Below, in pieces: positions 36,197 through 47,694 of a DNA stretch of 64,000 bases. The translations under genes were made by a program, and so were the position numbers. The DNA comes from Pseudomonas putida (GTDB lineage Bacteria; Pseudomonadota; Gammaproteobacteria; Pseudomonadales; Pseudomonadaceae): NCBI RefSeq assembly GCF_016406145.1, contig NZ_CP066306.1, positions 5,456,001 through 5,520,000 of the forward strand, given 5' to 3'. Under the pieces are notes generated by a model, which was not told where the DNA came from, did no database searches, and saw nothing but the letters and a program-made list of their open reading frames with translations. Numbering within the stretch: the stretch's first letter is position 1; every line of letters begins with the position of its first letter.

Positions 36197-37345
36197 TCAG
36201 CTCTGCGACACGGACTTGGGCAGGATGTCGTTGGCCACCATCTCGCCGAACGGGCTCACGTAGCCACCGGTCTGCGGTTGCTCCGGGCGCTGCACGTCCA
36301 AGTGCGGGAACAGCAGCTCGGCAACGCGGTAGGACTCTTCCAGGTGTGGGTAACCTGAGAAGATGAAGGTATCTATCCCCAGGTCTGCGTATTCCTTGAC
36401 CCGCGCTGCGACAGTCGGGCCATCACCGACCAGCGCGGTACCGGCGCCACCGCGTACCAGGCCGACACCCGCCCACAGGTTGGGGCTGACTTCGAGGTTG
36501 TCACGGTTGCCGCCATGCAATGCGGCCATGCGTTGCTGGCCCACCGAGTCGAAGCGCGCCAGCGAGGCCTGGGCCCGGGCGATGGTGTCGTCGTCCAGGT
36601 GCGAAATCAGGCGGTCTGCCGCGGCCCAGGCTTCGTCGTTGGTTTCCCGCACGATCACATGCAGACGGATACCAAAGCGTACTTCGCGACCTTGCGCGGC
36701 AGCCTTCTCCCGCACCTGAGCGATTTTCTCGGCAACAGCGGCTGGTGGCTCGCCCCAGGTCAGGTACAGCTCAACCTGCTCGGCAGCAAGATCCTGGGCG
36801 GCTTCGGACGAGCCACCGAAATACAGAGGCGGGCGTGGTTGCTGAATGGGCGGATAGAGCAGCTTGGCGCCCTTCACCTGGATGTGCTTGCCTTGGTAGT
36901 CGACGTTCTCGCCCTCCAGCACCTTGCGCCAGATACGCGTGAACTCGACCGAGGCTTCGTAGCGCTCCTGGTGGTTCAGGTGCAGGCCATCACCGGCCAG
37001 CTCGTCGGGGTCGCCACCGGTGACCAGGTTGAACAGCGCCCGGCCGTTGGACAGGCGGTCCAGGGTTGCCGCCTGGCGCGCCGCGACCGTCGGCGAAATG
37101 ATGCCTGGACGCAGGGCAACCAGGAATTTCAGATGCTGGGTCACCGGGATCAGCGATGCTGCCACCAACCAGGAATCCTCGCAGGAGCGCCCGGTAGGGA
37201 TCAGCACACCACCAAAGCCGAGACGGTCGGCGGCCTGGGCAATCTGTTGCAGGTAACCGTGATCGACCGCACGGGCACCCTCGGATGTGCCCAGGTACTT
37301 GCCGTCACCGTGGGTCGGGAGGAACCAGAAAATGTTAAGGCTCAT
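36197..37345 (-). CDS. ssuD: FMNH2-dependent alkanesulfonate monooxygenase
   Basis: Cleaves alkanesulfonates to an aldehyde and sulfite using FMNH2 from SsuE. The 382-residue luciferase-like TIM barrel is of standard length, with [15 protein letters not shown] at the N-terminus, a segment [16 protein letters not shown] and the C-terminal [19 protein letters not shown] (core [11 protein letters not shown]). The start at 37345 is the family start; upstream codons in frame do not resemble SsuD. Confidence 0.96.
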   Translation of the reverse strand: MSLNIFWFLPTHGDGKYLGTSEGARAVDHGYLQQIAQAADRLGFGGVLIPTGRSCEDSWLVAASLIPVTQHLKFLVALRPGIISPTVAARQAATLDRLSNGRALFNLVTGGDPDELAGDGLHLNHQERYEASVEFTRIWRKVLEGENVDYQGKHIQVKGAKLLYPPIQQPRPPLYFGGSSEAAQDLAAEQVELYLTWGEPPAAVAEKIAQVREKAAAQGREVRFGIRLHVIVRETNDEAWAAADRLISHLDDDTIARAQASLARFDSVGQQRMAALHGGNRDNLEVSPNLWAGVGLVRGGAGTALVGDGPTVAARVKEYADLGIDTFIFSGYPHLEESYRVAELLFPHLDVQRPEQPQTGGYVSPFGEMVANDILPKSVSQS

Positions 37346-37405
37346 TGGAGTTGTCTCCTTAAAGGTGGCGAGGGCCACAGCGGCGCCCCGGCACAGGCGA
37401 ATCAA

Positions 37406-38371
37406 TCAAGGCGCGCTGGCGACCTTGGCCGGGGGTGTCCAGATCACGTCCTTGATGCTCAGCGGCTTGGGAATCAGCTTCAGCGCCTGGAAGGTGTCGG
37501 CGATTTTCTGTTGTGCGGCCACCACCTCGGGGGTCAGCGGCGCGGCACCGTAGCCTTGGCGCTTGACCGAAGTCAGGGTGATGTCGGCAGGCAGCCCGAG
37601 CAGCGGAGCGACCTGGTCGGTCACTTCCTGCGGGTTGGCCTGCGACCATTTGCCCACGGCGCGTACTTCTTCGATGAGGGCGTTGATCACAGCCGGATGC
37701 TGGGTCGCGTAGTTGCGGGTGGCCAGGTAGAACTGGTGGTTGTCGACCAGGTCTTTGCCGTCACGCAGGGTGCGTGCCTGCAGCTGCTGTTCGGCGGCGG
37801 CCTGGTACGGGTCCCAGATCACCCAGGCATCGACGCTGCCACGCTCGAACGCGGCGCGGGCATCGGCCGGCGGCAGGTAGACGGGCTGTATATCGCTGTA
37901 CTTGAGGCCGGCCTCTTCCAGGGCGCGGACCAGCAGGTAGTGAACGTTCGAACCTTTGTTGAGCGCAACTTTCTTGCCTTTGAGTTCCTTCACCGACTGG
38001 ATCGGCGAACCCTTCGGTACAAGGATCGCTTCACTGTGCGGCGCAGGCGGTTCGTAGGCCACATAGAGCAGATCGGCACCGGCGGCCTGAGCGAATACCG
38101 GCGGCGTTTCACCAGTTACGCCAAAGTCGATGGAGCCGACATTCAAGCCTTCGAGCAGCTGCGGGCCACCGGGGAATTCGGTCCATTGCACCTGGATGCC
38201 CTGATCGGCCAGGCGCTTTTCCAGCGTGCCCTTGGCTTTGAGCAGCACCAGGGTGCCGTATTTCTGATAGCCGATACGCAGGCTTTCAGCCTGGGCTTGG
38301 GTAATGGCGCCGAAGGACACAGCCGCCGCAAACAGGGCGACCAGACCACGACGCAAGAAGACTGTGCGCAT
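37406..38371 (-). CDS. ssuA: aliphatic sulfonate-binding periplasmic protein
   Basis: A 321-residue substrate-binding protein; signal peptide residues 1-28 ending TQAQA, mature start ESLRIGYQKYG. Family segments are FPGGPQLLEGLNVGSIDFG and DAWVIWDPY. It delivers sulfonates to SsuBC. Located between ssuE and ssuD in the ssuEADCBF order, typical for P. putida. Confidence 0.95.
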   Translation of the reverse strand: MRTVFLRRGLVALFAAAVSFGAITQAQAESLRIGYQKYGTLVLLKAKGTLEKRLADQGIQVQWTEFPGGPQLLEGLNVGSIDFGVTGETPPVFAQAAGADLLYVAYEPPAPHSEAILVPKGSPIQSVKELKGKKVALNKGSNVHYLLVRALEEAGLKYSDIQPVYLPPADARAAFERGSVDAWVIWDPYQAAAEQQLQARTLRDGKDLVDNHQFYLATRNYATQHPAVINALIEEVRAVGKWSQANPQEVTDQVAPLLGLPADITLTSVKRQGYGAAPLTPEVVAAQQKIADTFQALKLIPKPLSIKDVIWTPPAKVASAP

Positions 38372-38464
38372 GGCGCTCTCCTGTGCGAGTAGGTTCGGGT
38401 TGCACCTGCTTGCCTCGTTGACGGGCGAGTAAGGTGTATGACGCGATAAAGCCGTTGTGCCGGT

Positions 38465-39058
38465 TCAGATGCTCCAGCGGGCACTGATCAAGCGTTCGTT
38501 GAGTACGCCGGGGGCCACGGGCCGCGGCCGACGGGCCAGGGCAACGTGGAAGGTTTCCAGCGCGTCCTGCAGGCGCTCTTGCAGAGCGGGTGACAACTGT
38601 GCCGGCTGGCCGTCCTCTGCGTAGGCGACCTGGCTGTCGTCGGCGAAGATCCCTTGCAGGGTCTCTTGCGCCTTGAGTGCTGACAGCACCGGCTTTAACG
38701 CGTAATCCACCGCCAGCATGTGGGCGATGCTGCCGCCGGTGGCGATTGGCAGCACGATCTTGTGAGCCAGGGCGCGTTCGGGCAGCAGGTCGAGCAATGT
38801 TTTCAATGCCCCGGCAAACGATGCCTTGTACACCGGGGTGGCGACGATCAGGCCGTCGGCCTGAGCCACCAGTTGCTGGAAGTGTTGCACCTGCGGGCTG
38901 TCGAAGCGCGCATGGAGCAGGTCCTCAGCGGCGAAGTCACGTACCTGGAAGGTCACCACCTCGGCGCCACGGTCCTGCAGCCACTGGCGCGAACGCTCGA
39001 GCAGCACGCCGGAGCGGGAACGGGTACTGGGGCTACCACCGATTGAGACGACCAGCAT
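38465..39058 (-). CDS. ssuE: NADPH-dependent FMN reductase
   Basis: A 197-residue flavodoxin-like reductase that supplies FMNH2 to SsuD and probably to the other flavin monooxygenases in this window. [17 protein letters not shown] is the flavin phosphate loop and [19 protein letters not shown] the second flavin-binding segment. First gene of the ssu operon, preceded by an AAGGAAG ribosome site and an AT-rich promoter region. Confidence 0.95.
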   Translation of the reverse strand: MLVVSIGGSPSTRSRSGVLLERSRQWLQDRGAEVVTFQVRDFAAEDLLHARFDSPQVQHFQQLVAQADGLIVATPVYKASFAGALKTLLDLLPERALAHKIVLPIATGGSIAHMLAVDYALKPVLSALKAQETLQGIFADDSQVAYAEDGQPAQLSPALQERLQDALETFHVALARRPRPVAPGVLNERLISARWSI

Positions 39059-39104
39059 TGAAGCGCTTCCTTGTGTTCTGTTGGGGTGACATTAGCAGCC
39101 TGGG

Positions 39105-39160
39105 TATATATCTAGAAATCATATTTTTTCATTTGTTTATTCCATAAAGTGCTTTGGTGA
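39105..39160 (-). promoter_or_regulatory. AT-rich island upstream of ssuE (sulfur-starvation promoter candidate)
   Basis: On the ssu sense strand the stretch from GGAATAAACAAATG to TAGATATATACCC is strongly AT-rich in a GC-rich genome and lies 50-100 bases upstream of the ssuE start. It resembles islands ahead of lsfA, tauA, the cystine transporter and the sfnB operon. CysB-type activator sites are a plausible reading, not shown. Confidence 0.45.
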
Positions 39161-39171
39161 TTCTTTGATAC

Positions 39172-39259
39172 TGGGGCCGCTTTGCGGCCCTTTCGCGACA
39201 CAAGGCCGCTCCTACGAGGAGCCGCGCCTTGTGTCGCGATGGGCTGCGCAGCAGCCCCA
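39172..39259. repeat. inverted REP pair (CGACACAAGGCCGCTCCTAC type)
   Basis: Opposing copies of the REP unit seen at 34204-34310, here with a shorter inner part, between the ssuE promoter region and the lsfA terminator. Confidence 0.8.
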
Positions 39260-39283
39260 CGCCTGAGCGGTTTGTGCAGGCAT

Positions 39284-39310
39284 AAAAAAGGGCCGTCGAA
39301 ACGGCCCGAA
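39284..39310 (-). terminator. intrinsic terminator of lsfA
   Basis: On the minus strand GGGCCGT-TTCG-ACGGCCC is followed by six T, 40 bases after the lsfA stop codon. Confidence 0.85.
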
Positions 39311-39349
39311 TATCCCTGCTATGGCTAAGAGCAATGCAACGAGAATTCT

Positions 39350-39988
39350 TCAGCGATTGGGTTGCGGGGTCAGCCGCAGATAGGGTTTTACAGCGCGGTA
39401 GCCTTTCGGGAAGCGCTGCTTGATCTCGTCCTCATCCTTCAGCGAAGGCACGATCACCACTTCGTCGCCATCCTGCCAGTTACCTGGCGTGGCGACCTTG
39501 TGGTTGTCGGTGAGCTGCAGCGAGTCGATCACCCGCAGTATTTCGTTGAAGTTGCGCCCGGTACTGGCTGGATAGGTAATGGTCAGGCGTACCTTCTTGT
39601 TCGGGTCGATGACGAACAGCGAGCGCACGGTCAGGGTGTCGCTGGCGTTCGGGTGGATCAGGTCGTACAGGTCGGAAACCTTGCGGTCGGCGTCGGCGAT
39701 GATTGGGAAGTTGACCACGGTGTTCTGGGTCTCGTTAATGTCCTCGATCCACTTGTGGTGCGAGTCGACCGGGTCCACGGACAGGGCGATGGCCTTGACC
39801 CCACGTTTGGCGAAGTCGTCCTTGAGCTTGGCGGTCAGGCCCAGCTCGGTGGTGCACACCGGGGTGAAGTCGGCCGGGTGAGAGAACAGCACACCCCAGC
39901 TGTTACCGAGCCACTCGTGGAAGCGGATCGTACCTTCGCTGGAATCCTGTTCGAAGTCGGGGGCGATGTCGCCGAGTTTGAGACTCAT
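39350..39988 (-). CDS. lsfA: 1-Cys peroxiredoxin LsfA
   Basis: A 212-residue Prx6-type peroxiredoxin that reduces peroxides. The peroxidatic cysteine C45 is in ADFTPVCTTELG, and the C-terminal domain contains FPIIADADRKVSDLYD. LsfA is known from P. putida as a sulfate-starvation-induced protein, which fits its place between ssu and tau. Terminator downstream and its own AT-rich promoter region upstream indicate a single-gene unit. Confidence 0.96.
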   Translation of the reverse strand: MSLKLGDIAPDFEQDSSEGTIRFHEWLGNSWGVLFSHPADFTPVCTTELGLTAKLKDDFAKRGVKAIALSVDPVDSHHKWIEDINETQNTVVNFPIIADADRKVSDLYDLIHPNASDTLTVRSLFVIDPNKKVRLTITYPASTGRNFNEILRVIDSLQLTDNHKVATPGNWQDGDEVVIVPSLKDEDEIKQRFPKGYRAVKPYLRLTPQPNR

Positions 39989-40039
39989 GGTGCGGCTCCT
40001 GGGCTATGGGCTGGCCTTGTGAGGTTCAATTTGCCTGCA

Positions 40040-40100
40040 TTCCGATAAAAACAAAAAGAATAAATAATGATTTATTTATAACCATAAGGAATACAAAATG
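40040..40100 (-). promoter_or_regulatory. AT-rich island upstream of lsfA
   Basis: The lsfA sense strand reads TATTCCTTATGG and then a long run made mostly of A and T up to TTTTTATCGG, 50-110 bases upstream of the start. Candidate activator and promoter region, similar in character to those of the other sulfur operons here. Confidence 0.45.
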
Positions 40101-40107
40101 ACGCGCA

Positions 40108-40142
40108 CAAAAAAGCCTCGCGCTAGGCGAGGCTCTTTTTCA
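40108..40142 (-). terminator. intrinsic terminator of the second porin gene
   Basis: GCCTCGC and GCGAGGC pair around five bases, with A-runs on the left and T-runs on the right, 11 bases after the porin stop codon; on the minus strand a T run follows the stem. Confidence 0.8.
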
Positions 40143-40152
40143 CAACTACGTT

Positions 40153-41484
40153 TTACATGAAGTTGTAAGTGTAGTTCACGATGAAGCGGGTCTGGTCCTT
40201 ATCGACCGGAGCCTCGCCTTCGCCGCGGTAAATACCGTGACGCAGGCTCGCACCCAGACCTTTCAAGGTGCCTTCTTGAATCACGTAGTCGACACGAGCG
40301 TCGCGTTCCCATTCGTGGTAAGTACCGCTACCAGATTGGTTACGGATATCAGTACCACGCAGGTAGGAGACCGACGCCTTCAGGCCAGGGACGCCAACAC
40401 GGGCGAAATCATAGCTGTACTGGCCGAACGTAGTGTTGGTACCTGCGCGGGCGAACTGGTTGATCATGCTGTCGGTGAACAGGTAGAAGCTGGCACCACC
40501 AGCGCCTTCCAGGTTGCCATTACCATCCTCGACGTTACCTTGGTTCAGCCAGACGAAACCACCGTCATCGCTGACCTGCTGATGGCCAACCATCAACGCA
40601 TGGCCACCCAGGGTGTAGGTGAACATGGCCGACCAGGTCTTGTTGTCGATCTCGCCAGCATTTTTAGCGTAACCGCCGTTGTTGTTGAAGAAGTACTCAC
40701 CACCATCGCCGTTCTTCCCGTCGCTGCTGCTGTCGAAGTAGCGAAGGTCAGTCTTGAACGAGGAATCGTCCGAAAGTTTAAAGACGTGGGTTGCACCCAG
40801 GAAGTGCTGTTTGTAGAAGTCCTTCAGGTTCGAGTAGTAGTACTGCAGGGTCAGATCTGGAGTGAGCTTGTAGTCCAGACCGCCGTAGTAGAACTTGTTG
40901 CTGTCAACCGCAGAGCCGGCAACAGACAAACCCGTGCGGTTGCTCGAAGCACGGCCCATGGCGTGAGTCAGCTGACCTGCGTTGATGGTCAGGTTGTCGA
41001 TTTCCTTCGACTGAATGGTACCGCCTTCAAAAGTTTGCGGCAGCAGACGGCCATCGTTGGCAACCAGGATTGGCAGATTCGGAGCCAGCGCGCTACCGAA
41101 ATGGGCCTCGGTCTTCGAGAAGCGAGCCTTGGCATTACCGCCAATACGTGCCCAATCGTGGACTGCAGACCCATCGGAATCGCTTGGGAAGAAGCTGTTG
41201 TTGGCATCTGGACGGCTGCCACGGCCACCATCAAGGTGAATACCCCACAGCGCTTGTACATCAACACCAAAGCCTACGACACCCTGGGTGAAACCAGACA
41301 GGTAGTCGAGCTTGAAACCCTGACCACTTTCTTCTTGGTCGGTACCGCCATCACGGTTGTCATCGTTGAAATACATGGTGCGCGAGCTGAGGGACAATTT
41401 GCTGTCTTCAACGAAACCGGCAGCGCCTGCTTGTTGGGCGAGAACCCCCAGTGCCACGGCCAGAGCCAGGCTGGACTTGTACAT
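40153..41484 (-). CDS. OprD-family outer-membrane porin in the sulfur region
   Basis: A 443-residue OprD/OprE-family porin. Signal peptide 1-21 (ending QQAGA), mature start GFVEDSKLSLSSR, segments YLSGFTQGVVGFGVDVQAL and LLPQTFEGGTIQSKEI, and a closing phenylalanine-methionine (YTYNFM). Aromatic-rich barrel strands follow the family pattern. Position between lsfA and tauABCD suggests it may admit organosulfonates or sulfate esters, which is inference. Its 5' region is shared with tauA. Confidence 0.92.
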   Translation of the reverse strand: MYKSSLALAVALGVLAQQAGAAGFVEDSKLSLSSRTMYFNDDNRDGGTDQEESGQGFKLDYLSGFTQGVVGFGVDVQALWGIHLDGGRGSRPDANNSFFPSDSDGSAVHDWARIGGNAKARFSKTEAHFGSALAPNLPILVANDGRLLPQTFEGGTIQSKEIDNLTINAGQLTHAMGRASSNRTGLSVAGSAVDSNKFYYGGLDYKLTPDLTLQYYYSNLKDFYKQHFLGATHVFKLSDDSSFKTDLRYFDSSSDGKNGDGGEYFFNNNGGYAKNAGEIDNKTWSAMFTYTLGGHALMVGHQQVSDDGGFVWLNQGNVEDGNGNLEGAGGASFYLFTDSMINQFARAGTNTTFGQYSYDFARVGVPGLKASVSYLRGTDIRNQSGSGTYHEWERDARVDYVIQEGTLKGLGASLRHGIYRGEGEAPVDKDQTRFIVNYTYNFM

Positions 41485-41769
41485 GTTTTGCTCCTCTACG
41501 TTCTAATTTTTGTGTATCTCTGGCGGCAGGATCTGATGCCCCGCTCACCGTGGACTGGCGATTTAGTCCCAAAGAATGACCACTAAGTCAATCGTTACTG
41601 AACATTTCACGACTTTGGTCTAAGACGCCACCTGCGCTACAGGATAATGACAATCCTATAAATCCAAAATGACCGTTTTATGAATTTGTAAGATTTTTAA
41701 GGCATATGGTTGAAACCTTTACTGCCAAAAGCTGTATCGGCAGACGCTTGTAATAGCTTTAGGTTATTT

Positions 41770-41781
41770 GCAAACGTTTGC
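41770..41781. promoter_or_regulatory. LacI-type palindromic operator candidate
   Basis: GCAAACGTTTGC is a perfect 12-base palindrome with the AAACGTTT core common to LacI/GalR-family sites. It lies about 285 bases upstream of the porin start and 200 bases upstream of tauA. No LacI-family gene is present in the window. Confidence 0.35.
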
Positions 41782-41889
41782 TCATATCCTTATTTCCAAT
41801 TGCTCTGTCAAGCCGAAAAGACCGAGCAGTGCACTTGGTCTTCACCCTGAAGCCTGATCAAGCCCTTCAGCTTAAAGCGAATGGCTCCT

Positions 41890-41945
41890 ATGCTAATTCC
41901 AAAAAGTTATTTATTTTCTGTTTCTTAGATCATCTAGCCTTCTTG
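41890..41945 (+). promoter_or_regulatory. AT-rich island upstream of tauA
   Basis: GCTAATTCCAAAAAGTTATT and the following T-rich stretch lie about 40-95 bases upstream of tauA. The ATTCC and TTATTT words recur at other sulfur operons in the window. Candidate sulfate-starvation promoter. Confidence 0.45.
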
Positions 41946-41983
41946 CCATCCATCACACCGATTGCCTGACAAGAGGTTCGACC

Positions 41984-42955
41984 ATGATCCCGCACGCTCC
42001 ACTGCGCCTGCTCGCCGCCCTGACCCTCGCCGGCACCAGCTGGTTCGCCCAGGCCGCCGACCTTACCGTCGCCTACCAGACCACCGTCGACCCGGCCAAG
42101 GTGGCCCAGGTCGATGGCGACTACGAAAAAGCCAGCAAGGCCAGCATCGACTGGCGCAAGTTCGATAACGGCGCCGATGTGATCACCGCAGTGGCCAGCG
42201 GCGACGTGCAGATCGGCTACCTGGGCTCCAGCCCGCTGGCCGCTGCCGCCACCCGCAAGCTGCCGGTGGAAACCTTCCTGATCGCCACCCAGATCGGCGC
42301 CGGCGAAGCGCTGGTGGCCCGCGACAGCATCAAGACCCCACAAGACCTGATCGGCAAGAAAGTCGCCGTGCCCTTTGTTTCCACCGGCCACTACAGCCTG
42401 CTGGCCGCGCTGAAGAGCTGGAACATCGACCCGTCCAAGGTGCAGATCCTCAACCTCGCCCCACCGGCGATCATCGCTGCCTGGAAGCGCGGCGACATCG
42501 ACGCCACCTACGTTTGGGACCCCGCCCTGGGTGTGGCCAAGGAAAACGGCAAGGTGCTGATCACCTCCGGAGAGTTGGCCGAGAAAGGCGCACCGACCTT
42601 CGATGCCTGGATCGTGCGCAAGGACTTCGCCGACAAGCACCCCGACGTGGTCAAAGCGTTTGCCAAGGTCACCCTCGACGCCTACGCCGACTATCGCAAA
42701 GACCCGCAGGCCTGGCTTGCCAACAAGGACAACGTGGCCAAGCTGGTGAAGCTGTCCGGTGCCAAGGCCAGTGATATTCCTGTTCTGTTGCAAGGCAACG
42801 TCTACCCGCTGGCCGCCGACCAGGCCGACGCCCTGGGCGCACCGACCACTCAAGCGCTGACCGACACCGCCACCTTCCTCAAGCAGCAAGGCAAGGTCGA
42901 CGCCGTGCTGCCGGACTATTCGGCCTACGTCAGCGCCAAGTTCTTGCCCAATTGA
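41984..42955 (+). CDS. tauA: taurine ABC transporter substrate-binding protein
   Basis: A 323-residue periplasmic protein binding taurine; signal peptide residues 1-24 ending FAQA, mature start [18 protein letters not shown]. Segments [25 protein letters not shown] (core FDNGADVI) and [13 protein letters not shown] are those of TauA. An AGAGG ribosome site precedes the ATG. First gene of tauABCD. Confidence 0.96.
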   Translation: MIPHAPLRLLAALTLAGTSWFAQAADLTVAYQTTVDPAKVAQVDGDYEKASKASIDWRKFDNGADVITAVASGDVQIGYLGSSPLAAAATRKLPVETFLIATQIGAGEALVARDSIKTPQDLIGKKVAVPFVSTGHYSLLAALKSWNIDPSKVQILNLAPPAIIAAWKRGDIDATYVWDPALGVAKENGKVLITSGELAEKGAPTFDAWIVRKDFADKHPDVVKAFAKVTLDAYADYRKDPQAWLANKDNVAKLVKLSGAKASDIPVLLQGNVYPLAADQADALGAPTTQALTDTATFLKQQGKVDAVLPDYSAYVSAKFLPN

Positions 42956-42968
42956 TCCGGAGCCCGTC

Positions 42969-43753
42969 ATGGCCTTGCTAGAACTGGAGCGCATCAGCGC
43001 ACAGTACCCCGGCGCCAGCACCCCTGTGCTGGCCGACATCAACCTCAGCCTGGGCCCAGGCCAGCTGCTTGTAGCGCTGGGTCCCTCCGGCAGCGGCAAG
43101 ACGTCCCTGCTCAACCTGATCGCGGGCTTCGTCGCCCCCAGCGGCGGGCGCATCACCCTTGACGGCGTGCCGGTGCAAGGCCCCGGCGCCGAACGCGGCG
43201 TGGTGTTTCAGGACGATGCCCTGCTGCCGTGGCAGAACGTGCTGGGCAATGTCGCCTTCGGCTTGGAGCTGGGCGGTGTAGCCCGCGGCGAGCGAGAGGC
43301 CAAGGCACGGGAAATGCTGGCACTGGTCGATCTGGATGGCTTTGGCGAGCGGCGCATCTGGCAACTGTCCGGTGGCCAGAAGCAGCGTGTGGGCCTGGCC
43401 CGCGCGCTGGCGGCCGACCCAAGGGTGCTGCTGATGGACGAGCCGTTCGGCGCCCTCGACGCGTTCACTCGCGAGCAGATGCAGGAACTGTTGCTGCAAG
43501 TCTGGCAGCGCACCGCCAAACCGGTGTTCCTGATCACTCACGACATCGAGGAGGCCGTATTCCTTGCTACCGAACTGGTGCTGCTGGCCCCCGACCCAGG
43601 CCGTGTGGTCGAGCGCCTGCAGCTGGACTTCGGCCAACGTTATGCCGCTGGCGAATCGGCCCGGGCAATAAAGTCTGACCCTCGCTTCATTGAAACCCGC
43701 GAGCATGTGCTGGCGCGGGTTTTCTCCCAACGCCAAAGCCTGCAGGAGCACGC

Positions 43754-43757
<4 letters not shown>
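42969..43757 (+). CDS. tauB: taurine ABC transporter ATP-binding protein
   Basis: A 262-residue ABC ATPase energising taurine uptake. Walker [17 protein letters not shown], signature [16 protein letters not shown], Walker [13 protein letters not shown]. Thirteen bases after tauA; overlaps tauC by four bases. Confidence 0.96.
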
Positions 43758-45479
<1,722 letters not shown>

Positions 45480-45489
45480 AAGAACCTTG

Positions 45490-45593
45490 GGAGGCCTTTG
45501 GCCTCCTTTCGCGACACAAGGCCGCTCCTACAGGCAATCGCGTATCCCTGTTGGAGCGGCCTTGTGTCGCGAAAGGGCCGCACTGCGGCCCCG
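45490..45593. repeat. inverted REP pair (CGACACAAGGCCGCTCCTAC type)
   Basis: Two opposing copies of the unit found at 34204-34310 and 39172-39259, preceded by the hairpin GAGGCC-TTT-GGCCTC. It separates convergent tauD and betT. Confidence 0.85.
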
Positions 45594-45598
45594 GCGGT

Positions 45599-47596
45599 CT
45601 AGCGGACCAGATGCAAGAACTGCATATGCCGCTCGTACTGGTCGAGGATGTCGTTGATGATCTGCTCCTTGCTGTAGCCCACCAGGTCGTAGTTCTGGCT
45701 GCCCTCGCTAAGGTGCACCTCCGCCCGGTAATAACGGCGGTTCTTCAAATCCTGCGTCCCCAACCCACCCAGCGCGAACGACGGCGTGAAATACCCACGC
45801 ATCTGCACCTGATAGATGAACGGCTGCTCTTCACCATGGCCCACTTTCAGGCTGACGTTGTCATGGCTGGGGTCGTCCTGGGTCACCAGTACCAGGCCTT
45901 TCTGCTCGAACACCTCGCGCACATCGGCAATCGCCGGGCGCACCACGTCGTCCATGAAGCGGTACACCTCATCGCGTGACGGGAAGTGCACCGCCTGGCT
46001 CAAGCGCTGGCGCCAACCACCACGGCCACGGCGGGACTGCGCGAACGGTGCCAGCGAATGCAACTGGGCGATCTGGCGCTGCGACTCCAGGTAGAACGCC
46101 TTATGCAGCCCCCACATCATGCACAGCAGGATCAACGAGAACGGCAGCGAGGTCAGCACCACCGCCGATTTGAGCGAGTCGATGCTGCCGGCGAACAGCA
46201 GGCTGCTAGTGATCAGCGCAGTCATCGCGCCCCAGAAGATCCGCAACCAGTTCGGCCCGTCTTCATCAGCACCGCCATCCTTGGCGGACAAGGTCGAGAG
46301 CACCACCGTGCCCGAGTCCGCCGATGTGACGAAGAACACGAAGCTGATGAACACCGTCACCGCGATGACGGCCTTGCTCCACGGGTAGGTCTCCAGCAGC
46401 AGGTACAGGCTCATCGACGGGTTATCGATGGCCGACTGGCCGAGCGCGGTCATGCCGTGGTTCAGCACCTGGTCCAGCGCGCTGTTGCCGAAGATCGACA
46501 TCCACGCCAGGGTGAAGCCCAGCGGGATCAGCAGCACGCCGAAGACGAATTCACGGATGGTTCGGCCACGCGAGATACGGGCGATGAACAGCCCCACGAA
46601 AGGCGCCCAGGCAATCCACCAGGCCCAGTAGAACACCGTCCAGCCACCCAGCCAGTCACGGTTTTCGCCGTAGGCATAAACGTCGAAGCTCTTGCGTGGC
46701 AGGGCGCCAAGGTAATCGCCAAGGTTCTGGATCAGGGTATTGAACAGGTGCTGGGTGGGCCCGGCAAACAGCACGAACAGCAGCAGGGCACAGGCCAGGA
46801 ACAGGTTGATGTCGCTCATCACCCGAACACCCTTCTCTACCCCCGCAACCGCTACAGCCACCGCAGCGCCCATCATCAGGACGATGAGCGCGATCTGCAC
46901 CCATTGGCTATGGCTGATGCCGAAAAGGTAGTCGAGGCCGGCATTGAGGTGCAGCACCCCGAAGCCCATGTCAGCGCCAAGGCCGAACACCGTGGCGATG
47001 ATGCCGAAACCGTCTACCGCGTAGCCGATCGGCCCGTTGATACGCTTGCCGATCAGCGGATACAGCGCCGAACGCAAAGCCAACGGCAGGTTGTGGCGAT
47101 AGGCGAAATAGGCCAGCGCCATGCCGACGAAGGCAAACACGCCCCAGCCATGCAGGCCCCAGTGCAGGAACAGTATCTGCATCGCCTGGCGCCCGGCCTC
47201 CGCCGTGCCCGCCTCACCTTGGGGGGGCTGGAGCATGTGGGTCAGGGGTTCGGAAACGCAGAAGAAGAACAGGGTGATGCTGATACCGGCGGCGAACAAC
47301 ATGCCGGCCCACGACAGGTAGCTGAACTCGGGTTCGTCGTGGTCGGCACCGAGCTTGATCTTGCCGTAGCCGGACAAGGCGGTGACCACCACGAAGACCA
47401 GGTACAGGGTCATGGCCAGCATGTAGTACCAGCCGACCGTATTGGCCGCCCAGTTCTGCGCAGCCAAGAGCCAGTCGCCCGCTGCTTGAGGTTGGGCGAT
47501 GACCACCAGGCCGAAGATGAGTATGAAGCTTGCCGCAAAATAGAACACCGGAGGGTTCATGCGGATCTGGCTGTTGGAAGAGGTCGGTGCACTCAT
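45599..47596 (-). CDS. betT: BCCT-family choline transporter
   Basis: A 665-residue secondary transporter close in length to E. coli BetT, which takes up choline with protons for conversion to glycine betaine. About twelve membrane segments; the family signature is GGWTVFYWAWWIAWAPFVG, with ARISRGRTIREF. A long cytoplasmic C-terminal domain of about 150 residues, as in BetT, senses osmotic state. I start at MSAPTSSNSQIRMNPP (47596), with GAGGTG ten bases upstream; an open frame continues far upstream but overlaps the promoter. A BetI-like inverted repeat lies about 100 bases upstream. betIBA is not in the window. Confidence 0.92.
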   Translation of the reverse strand: MSAPTSSNSQIRMNPPVFYFAASFILIFGLVVIAQPQAAGDWLLAAQNWAANTVGWYYMLAMTLYLVFVVVTALSGYGKIKLGADHDEPEFSYLSWAGMLFAAGISITLFFFCVSEPLTHMLQPPQGEAGTAEAGRQAMQILFLHWGLHGWGVFAFVGMALAYFAYRHNLPLALRSALYPLIGKRINGPIGYAVDGFGIIATVFGLGADMGFGVLHLNAGLDYLFGISHSQWVQIALIVLMMGAAVAVAVAGVEKGVRVMSDINLFLACALLLFVLFAGPTQHLFNTLIQNLGDYLGALPRKSFDVYAYGENRDWLGGWTVFYWAWWIAWAPFVGLFIARISRGRTIREFVFGVLLIPLGFTLAWMSIFGNSALDQVLNHGMTALGQSAIDNPSMSLYLLLETYPWSKAVIAVTVFISFVFFVTSADSGTVVLSTLSAKDGGADEDGPNWLRIFWGAMTALITSSLLFAGSIDSLKSAVVLTSLPFSLILLCMMWGLHKAFYLESQRQIAQLHSLAPFAQSRRGRGGWRQRLSQAVHFPSRDEVYRFMDDVVRPAIADVREVFEQKGLVLVTQDDPSHDNVSLKVGHGEEQPFIYQVQMRGYFTPSFALGGLGTQDLKNRRYYRAEVHLSEGSQNYDLVGYSKEQIINDILDQYERHMQFLHLVR

Positions 47597-47694
47597 TGGG
47601 CATGCACCTCGTCGATTGACGTGAGGTTCGGAATGAACGGGTTCAGCAAAGGAATCCTCCTGTTGAACACCGGCAGCGGACCAGCGTTTTTTCG

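Larger units (their letters stand above)
41485..41983. other. 499-base divergent regulatory region, porin / tauA
   Basis: No convincing gene. AT-rich through 41600-41960. It holds a perfect palindrome GCAAACGTTTGC (41770-41781), a small inverted repeat AGGAT-N7-ATCCT (41641-41657), and an AT-rich island just before tauA. Promoters for both divergent genes must lie here. Confidence 0.6.

Noticed and set aside
41778..41969. Small open frame in the porin-tauA gap
   Set aside because: No ribosome site, no recognisable sequence, and it overlaps the AT-rich promoter region of tauA.
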